Source: Candidatus Onthomorpha intestinigallinarum
Lineage (GTDB): Bacteria; Bacteroidota; Bacteroidia; Bacteroidales; P3
Assembly (NCBI GenBank): GCA_019114015.1
Contig: DXGG01000200.1
Coordinates: 1 to 14,857 of the forward strand
Direction of reading: 5' to 3'
Length of the DNA stretch: 14,857 nucleotides
Part shown: positions 6,632 to 14,169 of the stretch, piece after piece
Layout: each line of letters begins with the position of its first letter
Numbering within the stretch: position 1 is the stretch's first letter
Program-made: the position numbers and the translations under genes
The notes under the pieces: generated by a model
What the model was told of the DNA's origin: nothing
Databases searched by the model: none
The model's input: only the letters and a program-made list of their open reading frames with translations

Positions 6632-6663
6632 CATCATGAATAAAACAACAAATCGGTCCGTCA

Positions 6664-9372
6664 TCATTCCACAACGGCAGCTTGAGCCGCAGCCAATCTT
6701 GCAACAGGCACACGGAATGGAGAACATGACACGTAGTTCATTCCTGTTTTGTAGAAGAATTCCACAGACGCAGGGTCTCCACCGTGTTCACCGCAAACTC
6801 CTATCTTCAAATTGGACTTGGTGGAACGTCCCTTTTCAACTCCCATCCTCACCAATTGACCTACACCTTCCTGATCCAATGTCTGGAACGGATCGGCTGC
6901 AAGTATTTTGTGCTTCTGGTAATTGTCCAATATAGAGTTGACATCATCCCTTGAAAATCCAAAAGTCATCTGTGTCAAATCGTTCGTTCCAAACGAGAAG
7001 AAGTCTGCTATCGTAGCTATTTCGTCCGCAACGAGTGTTGCACGAGGTATCTCTATCATCGTTCCGTACAAATAGTTTATCTTGGCATTCATAGCCTTCT
7101 CCACCTGGGCATGAACCCTGTCGCATATATCCTTCTGATGTTTCAATTCCTTGGCCGTAACAGTCAAAGGAACCATTATCTCAAGACATGGATTGAAGCC
7201 TTCCTTCCTTAGCTCTGCTTCAGCCTCAAACAAGGCCTTGAACTGTGTCTCGGTAATCTCTGGATAGGTTATACCCAACCTTACTCCTCTTAATCCCATC
7301 ATAGGGTTAACCTCTTCCAAATCTTCTATTCTTTTGTGCAATTCCTCAGTGTTTATGTGCAATTCCTTGGCCAAAAGCGCAACATTCTCCTTGGTCTGAG
7401 GTACAAACTCATGCAATGGAGGGTCTATCAGACGGAATGTAACAGGTTTTCCATCCATAACCTTCATCGTTCCCTTCACAGCTGCCTTGATATGTCCTTC
7501 CAACTCCCCAAGCCATTTCTTTCTTTCTGCTTCGGAACCTGAAAGTATCATCTTTCTCAATATGGACAAAGGCAATTCGGAATTTTCGCCGTAGAACATG
7601 TGCTCTATTCTGAACAATCCTATTCCTTCCGCTCCGAATGCCAATGCCTGTGCAGCATCTTCAGGTGTATCGGCATTGGTCCTCACTCCCATCGTACGGT
7701 ATTTGTCAACTATCTGCATGAATTTCTGGAATAAAGGATTCTCAGTCGCATTTATCATTTTGACCTTGGTATCATAAACAAATCCCTTCGTTCCATTCAA
7801 ACTCAATACATCGCCTTCTTTGTAGGTTTTGCCGGCTATCTCGACAGTCTTGAATTTCTGGTCTATATGCAAAGCCTCACAACCTACTATACAGCATTTT
7901 CCCCATCCTCTTGCAACCAAAGCCGCATGCGAGGTCATACCTCCCTTGGCAGTCAATATGCCGGTAGCAGCCCTCATTCCTTCTACATCCTCCGGATTGG
8001 TTTCCTCTCTAACCAATATACAAGCCGTACCCTCGGACTCAAGCTTCATAGCACCCTCATTAGTCATTGTTATTATTCCCACTGCTCCTCCGGGTCCTGC
8101 CGGCAATCCCTGTGCAATGACATTATGATGTTTTTCGTCCGAACTGTCCAAAATAGGGTGCAACAATTCATCCAATTGTGTAGGGCTCACTCTTCTTATC
8201 GCTTCTTTCTCGTCTATAAGACCTTCGTCCAACATCTCCATAGCCATGGTCATGGCAGCCACTCCGGTACGTTTTCCAACTCTACACTGAAGCATGTACA
8301 ACTTGCCATCCTGTATGGTGAACTCTATGTCCAACATGTCCTTGAAGTTATTCTCCAAAGTTGTCCTTATATCACAAAGCTCCTTGTATATCTCAGGCAT
8401 GGCCTCCTGCATGGAATGCAAATGTCTGTTCTGTTCGTTCTTAGTATCTTCATTCAAAGGATTTGGCGTTCTTATTCCGGCAACGACGTCCTCGCCCTGA
8501 GCGTTTACAAGCCATTCTCCGTAAAACAGATTCTCTCCCGTTGCGGGGTTACGCGTGAAAGCCACTCCAGTTGCAGAATTGTCTCCCATATTTCCGAATA
8601 CCATGGCCTGAACATTGACAGCGGTACCCCAATCATCAGGTATTCCCTCTATTTTTCTGTATGCCACAGCCTTCTTACCGTTCCATGACTTGAATACGGC
8701 TTTTATTCCACCCATCAACTGTTCTCTCGCATTATCAGGAAAGTCAACACCCATATGTTGTTTTACCGTCTTCTTAAATTCTTCAGACAAATACATCAAG
8801 TCTTCCGTAGTCAAGTCGGTATCACTCTTGTATGATTTGGAACGTTTGTACTCGTCAAGCATGTCATCCAATATACGACGTATTCCCACTCCGTTTGCAG
8901 GTTCAAGTCCTTCTGCCTTCTCCATTACGACATCGGCATACATCATTATCAAACGTCTGTATGAATCATATACAAACCTTGGATTGTTCGTCTTCTTTAT
9001 CAATCCCGGTATCGTAGCGGAACAAAGTCCTATGTTCAAAACAGTGTCCATCATTCCCGGCATGGAACTTCTCGCTCCAGAACGGCATGACAACAACAGA
9101 CAGTTGTCCTTGTCACCATAAACCATACCCATAACCTGTTCAACTCTCTTTATACCTTCTTCCACCTGAGGCAACAAATCATCCGGCAACTGACAGCCGT
9201 TAGCATAATAATCCGTACAACATTCAGTCGTTATAGTCAAACCCGCAGGAACAGGAAGCCCCAAATGGCACATCTCTGCCAAATTCGCGCCCTTGCCTCC
9301 TAACAAATTCTTCATCTCAGCCTTACCTTCCGCAGTCTTCCCACCAAAGGTATAAACATACTTTTTCGTCAT
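6664..9372 (-). CDS. ppdK: Pyruvate, phosphate dikinase
   Basis: This 902-residue cytosolic enzyme interconverts pyruvate + ATP + phosphate with phosphoenolpyruvate + AMP + pyrophosphate. In anaerobic Bacteroidetes it works at the PEP-pyruvate node, in glycolysis (conserving energy with PPi) or gluconeogenesis. The three-domain layout is complete. The N-terminal ATP-grasp domain (about 1-365) has GGKGANLAEM (26-35) and RSGARSSMPGMMDT (97-110). The phosphohistidine swivel domain has GGMTSHAA, with catalytic H482 and T480, the position phosphorylated in regulated PPDKs. The C-terminal PEP/pyruvate barrel has GVCGEHGGDP, with catalytic C860. Length matches the family. It stands alone, with its own promoter (9451-9466) and terminator (6602-6631), and converges on the kinase operon. 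No PPDK regulatory protein is visible nearby. Nothing appears truncated. Confidence 0.98.
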   Translation of the reverse strand: MTKKYVYTFGGKTAEGKAEMKNLLGGKGANLAEMCHLGLPVPAGLTITTECCTDYYANGCQLPDDLLPQVEEGIKRVEQVMGMVYGDKDNCLLLSCRSGARSSMPGMMDTVLNIGLCSATIPGLIKKTNNPRFVYDSYRRLIMMYADVVMEKAEGLEPANGVGIRRILDDMLDEYKRSKSYKSDTDLTTEDLMYLSEEFKKTVKQHMGVDFPDNAREQLMGGIKAVFKSWNGKKAVAYRKIEGIPDDWGTAVNVQAMVFGNMGDNSATGVAFTRNPATGENLFYGEWLVNAQGEDVVAGIRTPNPLNEDTKNEQNRHLHSMQEAMPEIYKELCDIRTTLENNFKDMLDIEFTIQDGKLYMLQCRVGKRTGVAAMTMAMEMLDEGLIDEKEAIRRVSPTQLDELLHPILDSSDEKHHNVIAQGLPAGPGGAVGIITMTNEGAMKLESEGTACILVREETNPEDVEGMRAATGILTAKGGMTSHAALVARGWGKCCIVGCEALHIDQKFKTVEIAGKTYKEGDVLSLNGTKGFVYDTKVKMINATENPLFQKFMQIVDKYRTMGVRTNADTPEDAAQALAFGAEGIGLFRIEHMFYGENSELPLSILRKMILSGSEAERKKWLGELEGHIKAAVKGTMKVMDGKPVTFRLIDPPLHEFVPQTKENVALLAKELHINTEELHKRIEDLEEVNPMMGLRGVRLGITYPEITETQFKALFEAEAELRKEGFNPCLEIMVPLTVTAKELKHQKDICDRVHAQVEKAMNAKINYLYGTMIEIPRATLVADEIATIADFFSFGTNDLTQMTFGFSRDDVNSILDNYQKHKILAADPFQTLDQEGVGQLVRMGVEKGRSTKSNLKIGVCGEHGGDPASVEFFYKTGMNYVSCSPFRVPVARLAAAQAAVVE

Positions 9373-9450
9373 CGTATCAACAAAATTAAATCAATGTATT
9401 TATTAAATATTACTTGTATATACCGTCTCGCATCTATGAAAAACGGTTTG

Positions 9451-9466
9451 CAAAGGTACAAAATTA
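9451..9466 (-). promoter_or_regulatory. Promoter region of ppdK with two abutting TAnnTTTG boxes
   Basis: On the minus strand, TAATTTTG (9466-9459) is followed directly by TACCTTTG (9458-9451) and then CA. Both match the Bacteroidetes -7 consensus, and the second, with its trailing CA, is the better one. No clear TTG -33 element is present at the usual distance for either. Leader length to the ATG at 9372 would be roughly 70 nt. The rest of 9373-9525 shows no gene, nor a clear terminator for the lipoprotein gene ending at 9526. Confidence 0.55.
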
Positions 9467-9525
9467 TCCTTTCGTATTTTTGCTTTAAAAGTTCATTTTT
9501 TTGCACCTCTGAAGCTGTCATATCA

Positions 9526-11079
9526 TTACTTTCTCTTTTTTTTCAGTATTCCAAATGCTCTCCTGTCTGTCGAAGGCACATATTCCAATGCCCCTATACA
9601 AGGAGGATCATTCCTGTACATACCGTTAATGTCATAAGGAACGGTATAGCTCCATACACCGTCTCCCCTACCTATTGCGGGGGAAGTACTCTGTAAACTC
9701 ACATCACCATTAGACGCATCTACAAACAAAGGGGATTGGTTGAAAATACAATTGGTGAAAATGGAAGAATAATTCTGCCACTTTCCATATTTCAAAAGAC
9801 AATTACCAAAATATATGTTGCCAACATTACCATTGAGCAAATCGAACTCAATTTCATCCTCACTAAGCGAACCGTAAATAATGCAATTATGGAAGTTGGC
9901 TCTTTCTATTTCACGATACTGAACAGCATCATACACATCAACATAATAGTCATTAAGAATCAAGCAGGCATCGGTGCGGGTGGAATAGTTCCAATAGTTC
10001 GCAAACGTACAATGAATGAACTCATAACTACCCCCCAAGGTAAGGGCTACGGCATAACTGCCGCAATTCTGCACTATCACATTTTTACCTTCCACTTTGG
10101 CACCACGTGCATACAAACCTATATTCGAACAATTCTCTATTCTCGTATTGTTTATAGTCAGGGTAGGAGAACTATTCACACACGTATCCACTATCAAGCC
10201 TATTACATTGTTTTTTATTACGACATTGTCCAACACGTTGTCCTTACTTCCTGCCATAAAACGTATGCAATTCCATTGAGATGGAACGTTATGATAATAT
10301 TCGTCCAACCTCATACCCTGAAACACGACAGGAGCTTCACGGTCCGCCTCTGCCTTCAATGTTGCAGCATTATATACCCAAAACTCCGAATTCTTGTCAA
10401 AATACAGTCTTGCATTGTTACCAAGATTAAGCGTATAAGCGGAATCCACCGCACAAACCCCTAATATGACATGTGGTTTGTCTGTTTTCCAATAAATCTG
10501 ATTACCCTCTACTTCAATACCTCTATTTTCGCAGTTCTGATGAGCAAGAGAATATCTTATAGTATCATAGCGATTTGTCTGCGTATTCAAAGACAAAAGA
10601 AAATGATCAGGTTTGTGAAAATAGGCATCCTGTCCATAAGCCTCCAATCTTACGTATTGCGACTTTTCATTGAAATGAAAAGCTATCGAATCATAAATCA
10701 AAAGAGGATTACTGAGATTGTTGGGATTTATTTCCGTCCTCACAAATATAAACATGCTGTCTTTGGCTGCTATCTCAACATCCTTCACCACCAAATCCGT
10801 ACTCCCGTCCACATTAAGACGATAATAACTGTTCGCACCATGAACCAAACATATACGGTCTATCTTCACCGGTTCATTTTCCGTATTGTAAACCATAAGT
10901 TTTTTTGTGACCGACCCCACCGTGGTAAATACTGTATCAAAGGTTATAGTGTCGGAACTGAACTTTAGCCTTACATAGTCTCCCTGAGCAAATTCGTCTT
11001 CTCTTACGCAACCACTGAAAACAACAGCAGAAAACAACAAAATAACGATAAAGTGTAAGAATTCTTCTGCTTTGCTCAT
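9526..11079 (-). CDS. Right-handed beta-helix lipoprotein, probably surface exposed
   Basis: The 517-residue product starts with a lipoprotein signal (hydrophobic 7-21, lipobox FSGC, lipidated C24). The mature N terminus is C-V-R-E-D-E; acidic residues just after the cysteine resemble the Bacteroidetes lipoprotein export signal that sends proteins to the cell surface. Residues about 200-450 contain irregular repeats of Asn/Ile-rich strands (VLDNVVIKNNVIGLIVDTC, LTINNTRIENCSNIGLYARG, VIVQNCGSYAVALTLGG) typical of a pectate-lyase-like parallel beta-helix. The end (SPAIGRGDG...PPCIGALEY) resembles the C terminus of choice-of-anchor-Q type beta-helix proteins. No catalytic residues can be assigned, so polysaccharide binding, lyase activity or a structural role all remain possible. 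It lies 18 bp downstream of the DUF362 gene, in the same operon. Confidence 0.85.
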   Translation of the reverse strand: MSKAEEFLHFIVILLFSAVVFSGCVREDEFAQGDYVRLKFSSDTITFDTVFTTVGSVTKKLMVYNTENEPVKIDRICLVHGANSYYRLNVDGSTDLVVKDVEIAAKDSMFIFVRTEINPNNLSNPLLIYDSIAFHFNEKSQYVRLEAYGQDAYFHKPDHFLLSLNTQTNRYDTIRYSLAHQNCENRGIEVEGNQIYWKTDKPHVILGVCAVDSAYTLNLGNNARLYFDKNSEFWVYNAATLKAEADREAPVVFQGMRLDEYYHNVPSQWNCIRFMAGSKDNVLDNVVIKNNVIGLIVDTCVNSSPTLTINNTRIENCSNIGLYARGAKVEGKNVIVQNCGSYAVALTLGGSYEFIHCTFANYWNYSTRTDACLILNDYYVDVYDAVQYREIERANFHNCIIYGSLSEDEIEFDLLNGNVGNIYFGNCLLKYGKWQNYSSIFTNCIFNQSPLFVDASNGDVSLQSTSPAIGRGDGVWSYTVPYDINGMYRNDPPCIGALEYVPSTDRRAFGILKKKRK

Positions 11080-11097
11080 TTATTATATATGTATATG

Positions 11098-12210
11098 TTA
11101 TTTTATCTCTATTAGAACATACTTTTTGTTTCCCATACCCAATTTAGAAGCATAGTCTATCTGTGACAGCCCGCTCTTTCCGCTTTCCTTCAAAAACGGA
11201 TCTTCACATTTGTGTCCTTCGGCAACAAGATCAAAGGAGGCCTGCTCTATTGCAACTATGTCCTTGGATGCAACCATTCCTATATCCTCAGTGAAAGGCT
11301 TGGGCGCATTTGAAGAACAGTCGCACACGGCAGAAATGTTCGCCAACACATTTATAAACACCATCGGTTTCTTGCTCCAGCCCACATAGGCATATTCAAC
11401 CAATCGTTCAAGGAACGTATCTCCTTCAAGACTTACCTTCTTTGGTGAAAAAAGCCTTAACGGGCACTCTGCAGTACATTTAGCACAACCTATACATTTT
11501 GTAGTATCTATATGTATTCCTCCTTCCAAACTCAAAGCCTCGGCAGGACAGTTATTTACACAATTTCCGCATGCCACACATTTTTCAGGATTATTTATCT
11601 GCGGAAAATCAGCTGCATGCTGTGCCATCTTTCCACCGGGAGAAGCAAATCCCATGGCCATGTTCTTTATCGCTCCGCCAAATCCAGCCGAACCATGTCC
11701 TTTAAAATGAGAGTAAATGATATAGTTATCATAGTTCATAAAGTGTTTTCCATACTTTACTTTCTTGAAATGTTTCAAACCCATACCGTCTGTCGGTATA
11801 TCTATCTCACCATCACTGTCCAATATGTCAATTGGTGCGAATGTAAAGCCGTGTTCCTTCGCCAACTTAAGATGAGAGTCTGTAAAACGTCTCTTTCCTA
11901 CATACAGCACATTTGTTTCAACCCACGTTGCCTTCGTTTTCTGCATTAGAGGTCGAGTAAGTTCCGGATCAAGATAGTTCTTATTGCCGTCTTCCCCAAA
12001 ATGCAATTTCACCGCTGTCTTTCCCTTGAAATCAACACCCAAAGCATCATAAAGTTTCAAAACATTTTCAGGTGTTATTTCTCTGATAAAATAAACGACA
12101 GATACATCCTTCTGACCATTGTAATCCTTCTCGTCTATTCTCTGAGCAGAAACAACAAATGAAGACAATAAACAGCAAAACAGTAAGGCCGTAGACTTTT
12201 TCATATTCAT
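11098..12210 (-). CDS. DUF362 / double [4Fe-4S] ferredoxin-type protein with a signal peptide
   Basis: The 370-residue protein combines a DUF362 fold, split on both sides (about 36-200 and 280-368), with a central bacterial ferredoxin insert. That insert holds two [4Fe-4S] motifs, CVACGNCVNNCP (C211, C214, C217, C221) and CIGCAKCTAECP (C239, C242, C245, C249). Two further cysteines in AVCDC (296, 298) could bind metal. Residues 1-22 look like a cleavable Sec signal peptide (MNMKK, hydrophobic core, VSA-Q), with no twin arginine. If exported, the protein would need its clusters in the periplasm, which is unusual. If M1 is wrong, no good internal start removes the hydrophobic segment before the domain. 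The electron-transfer partner is unknown. It is the first gene of an operon with the beta-helix lipoprotein and is divergent from the hydG operon. Confidence 0.9.
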   Translation of the reverse strand: MNMKKSTALLFCCLLSSFVVSAQRIDEKDYNGQKDVSVVYFIREITPENVLKLYDALGVDFKGKTAVKLHFGEDGNKNYLDPELTRPLMQKTKATWVETNVLYVGKRRFTDSHLKLAKEHGFTFAPIDILDSDGEIDIPTDGMGLKHFKKVKYGKHFMNYDNYIIYSHFKGHGSAGFGGAIKNMAMGFASPGGKMAQHAADFPQINNPEKCVACGNCVNNCPAEALSLEGGIHIDTTKCIGCAKCTAECPLRLFSPKKVSLEGDTFLERLVEYAYVGWSKKPMVFINVLANISAVCDCSSNAPKPFTEDIGMVASKDIVAIEQASFDLVAEGHKCEDPFLKESGKSGLSQIDYASKLGMGNKKYVLIEIK

Positions 12211-12249
12211 AATTTCTTTGTATTTAAACTCACACTGTAAAATCCGATG

Positions 12250-12257
12250 CGAAAGTA
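12250..12257 (-). promoter_or_regulatory. Possible -7 element for the DUF362 operon
   Basis: On the minus strand TACTTTCG (followed by CA) is one base off the TAnnTTTG consensus, about 40 nt upstream of the ATG at 12210. No convincing -33 element was found. Confidence 0.35.
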
Positions 12258-12317
12258 GTCAAATAATCTTAGAAATTAGAGTTTTGTACTCATAAAAAAT
12301 TACAAAAGTCACAGCAA

Positions 12318-12351
12318 TTGAAAAGCTAAATCAAATTATTTTCTATATTTG
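12318..12351 (+). promoter_or_regulatory. Promoter of the hydG operon
   Basis: TATATTTG at 12344-12351, followed by CA, matches the Bacteroidetes -7 element exactly. A TTG at 12318-12320 could be the -33 element, but its 23-bp spacing is longer than usual. Transcription would begin near 12357, within the 170-bp region divergent to the DUF362 gene. Confidence 0.55.
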
Positions 12352-12449
12352 CAACATGTTTCCAAAGAAGGACAAAGCCTATGCGCTGTCTTTCAATGCA
12401 AGCATCTCATATCAAAAAAATAATATCTAATCCAAAAGTAAACGGACTG

Positions 12450-12710
12450 ATGGAAAAGAGAATAGGTACAATAAGCATAGTCATTCACGACAGAACCGTG
12501 GCGGACAAGGTAAACAGACTGATATCCGACTACGGCGATTTCATTTTGGCAAGACAAGGTCTGCCCCTTCAGTCCAAAGGATTAAACATAATAACTTTGA
12601 TAGTGGAGACCACCACGGATAAGATAAATGCCTTGACAGGTTCGCTCGGACGATTGAACTCTGTCGAAGTAAAAACAATAATGTCAAAATACAAGGAGGA
12701 ACAAAAATGA
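12450..12710 (+). CDS. TM1266-type iron-only hydrogenase system regulator (putative)
   Basis: The 86-residue product (MEKRIGTISIVIHDRT...) matches the small TM1266 family. These are ACT/NikR-C-like ferredoxin-fold proteins often encoded beside [FeFe]-hydrogenase maturation genes. Typical features are the opening KRIG(T/V)(I/V)SI strand, DYGDFILARQGLP in the middle, a KGLNIITLIVE strand, and the closing LTGSLGRLNSVEVKTI. Family members are about 80-90 residues, so I place the start at 12450. An in-frame ATG at 12381, preceded by AAGAAGGAC, would add 23 residues unlike the family. The stop overlaps the hydG start by 4 bp (ATGA), implying translational coupling. The role as a regulator is inferred in the literature from gene context; no DNA-binding motif can be seen. 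Confidence 0.8.
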   Translation: MEKRIGTISIVIHDRTVADKVNRLISDYGDFILARQGLPLQSKGLNIITLIVETTTDKINALTGSLGRLNSVEVKTIMSKYKEEQK

Positions 12711-14113
12711 ATATCGAAGAAAGAAACAAGAATTTTATTGACAGAGACAAACTCTACGGATTGATAGAGGGTAAAATACCTGCCGAAAACGAATTGGACA
12801 ATATATTGAACAAAGCTATAAAGCTCAAAGGTCTTGGCTTAGAAGATGTGGCGGCACTGCTTAGAGTAGAGGATAAAGCATTGATTCACAAAATAATGGA
12901 GTGCGCAAAGCAGGTAAAGGAAGCCATATACGGCAAGAGACTCGTATTGTTCGCTCCCATATACACGGGAAATGTGTGCGTCAACAACTGTACATACTGC
13001 TCGTTCAGAAAAGACAATCATCTGATAAAACGGAAGATTCTTACCATGCAAGAAATAGCCGAGGAGACCTCCGCATTGTTGAAGCAAGGACATAAAAGAG
13101 TACTGCTTATATGCGGAGAAAATAACAAAAATGGAACAGATTATATGGTCGAGGCTATAAGGACTACTTACGGAGTAAAAGAACGCGGAGGCAAGGACTA
13201 CATAAGACGTATAAACATAGAACTTGCACCGATGGAAGTAGAGGACTTCGCACGTCTGAAAGCTGAAAAAATAGGTACCTATGTATGCTTCCAAGAGACT
13301 TACGACCCTGTCAGATACAAGGATTTTCATCCAGCCGGTACTCCAAAGGCCGACTATCTTTACCGTCTGAGCGTAATGGACAGAGCGATGGAAGGAGGAA
13401 TAGACGACATAGGAATAGGTGCTTTGCTCGGACTGATAGATTACCGATTCGAAGTATTGGCAATGATTGAACATGCAAACCATTTGGAACGCTGCTTCGG
13501 ATGCGGACCTCATACGGTATCCGTTCCGAGAATGGAGCCTGCAATAGGAGCTCCCGACGCCGAAAAGGTACCTTCCCCCGTAAGTGACGATGATTTCAAG
13601 AAACTGGTCGCCATAATAAGGATAGCTCTACCGTACACGGGGATAATCCTTTCAACAAGAGAAAATGATGTTATGCGCAACGAACTGATAAAGTATGGTG
13701 TAAGTCAGATATCGGCAGCAAGCAAGACCAACCCCGGCTCATACGCCCATCAGGAAGAGGAAAGTGGGACACAGTTCTCCACAGGAGACCACCGCTCTAT
13801 GGAACAAGTGATATCTTCACTGATAGATGCAGGTTACATACCTTCATTCTGTACAGGTTGTTACCGCAAGCACAGAGTGGGAGGCGACTTCATGGATCTT
13901 GCAAAACCGGGACTTATAAAGCAGTATTGTCTGCCAAATGCCATGTTCACCTTCAACGAATATCTTGAAGACTTCGCAAGCGAAGAAACGAAACGTAAAG
14001 GCAAGGAACTGATAAAGTCCATGTTCGCCGAAGTGGACAAAAAAGATCTCTTGCCAAAGATAAAGGATAATCTGAATAAAATAGACGCCGGCGAAAGAGA
14101 CATATTCTTCTAA
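12707..14113 (+). CDS. hydG: [FeFe]-hydrogenase H-cluster maturase HydG (radical SAM tyrosine lyase)
   Basis: HydG cleaves tyrosine to p-cresol and dehydroglycine and turns the latter into the CO and cyanide ligands of the [FeFe]-hydrogenase H-cluster, delivered on an iron-cysteine synthon. The 468-residue protein shows the radical SAM motif CX3CX2C (C91, C95, C98 in VCVNNCTYCSF). It also shows the C-terminal auxiliary-cluster motif CX2CX22C (C382, C385, C408; FCTGCYRKHRVGG). The second motif separates HydG from its close relative ThiH, which lacks it. Length is normal and no lesion is seen. It is coupled to the TM1266-like gene by an ATGA overlap and is followed by a terminator, so the operon has only two genes. 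hydE, hydF and the hydrogenase must be elsewhere. A thiazole-synthesis role is unlikely. Confidence 0.96.
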   Translation: MNIEERNKNFIDRDKLYGLIEGKIPAENELDNILNKAIKLKGLGLEDVAALLRVEDKALIHKIMECAKQVKEAIYGKRLVLFAPIYTGNVCVNNCTYCSFRKDNHLIKRKILTMQEIAEETSALLKQGHKRVLLICGENNKNGTDYMVEAIRTTYGVKERGGKDYIRRINIELAPMEVEDFARLKAEKIGTYVCFQETYDPVRYKDFHPAGTPKADYLYRLSVMDRAMEGGIDDIGIGALLGLIDYRFEVLAMIEHANHLERCFGCGPHTVSVPRMEPAIGAPDAEKVPSPVSDDDFKKLVAIIRIALPYTGIILSTRENDVMRNELIKYGVSQISAASKTNPGSYAHQEEESGTQFSTGDHRSMEQVISSLIDAGYIPSFCTGCYRKHRVGGDFMDLAKPGLIKQYCLPNAMFTFNEYLEDFASEETKRKGKELIKSMFAEVDKKDLLPKIKDNLNKIDAGERDIFF

Positions 14114-14139
14114 AAAAAAGGCGGACCTAAGTCCGCCTT
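14112..14139. terminator. Bidirectional terminator between hydG and the T9SS protein gene
   Basis: AAGGCGGAC (14118-14126) and GTCCGCCTT (14131-14139) form a perfect 9-bp stem with a CTAA loop. Eight A residues precede it (14112-14119), overlapping the first two bases of the stem, so on the minus strand it is a classical terminator with a U-tract. On the plus strand the U-tract is poor (TTACGTTT), but the hairpin lies only 4 bp after the hydG stop. Confidence 0.85.
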
Positions 14140-14169
14140 ACGTTTAAAACCATATTCTCATTCAAATCT

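Noticed and set aside
6548..6663. Template repeat for the putative variable region directly downstream of the last kinase gene
   Set aside because: These 116 bases were read for similarity to 6424-6547 and show none; they hold only the ppdK terminator.
5846..6727. 293-codon minus-strand ORF
   Set aside because: It is antisense to the well-supported FGE domain of the kinase gene and has no recognisable domain; a shadow of GC-richer coding sequence.
6348..6935. 195-codon plus-strand ORF running past the kinase stop
   Set aside because: It overlaps the kinase 3' end in another frame, then the ppdK terminator and coding sequence; low-complexity translation.
7867..8688. 273-codon plus-strand ORF
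   Set aside because: Antisense to ppdK, whose motifs are complete; no independent support.
12839..13513. 224-codon minus-strand ORF
   Set aside because: Antisense to hydG, whose cysteine motifs and length are intact.
12707..14113. Annotation as thiazole synthase ThiH
   Set aside because: The CX2CX22C auxiliary-cluster motif at C382/C385/C408 and the coupled TM1266-like gene fit HydG, not ThiH.
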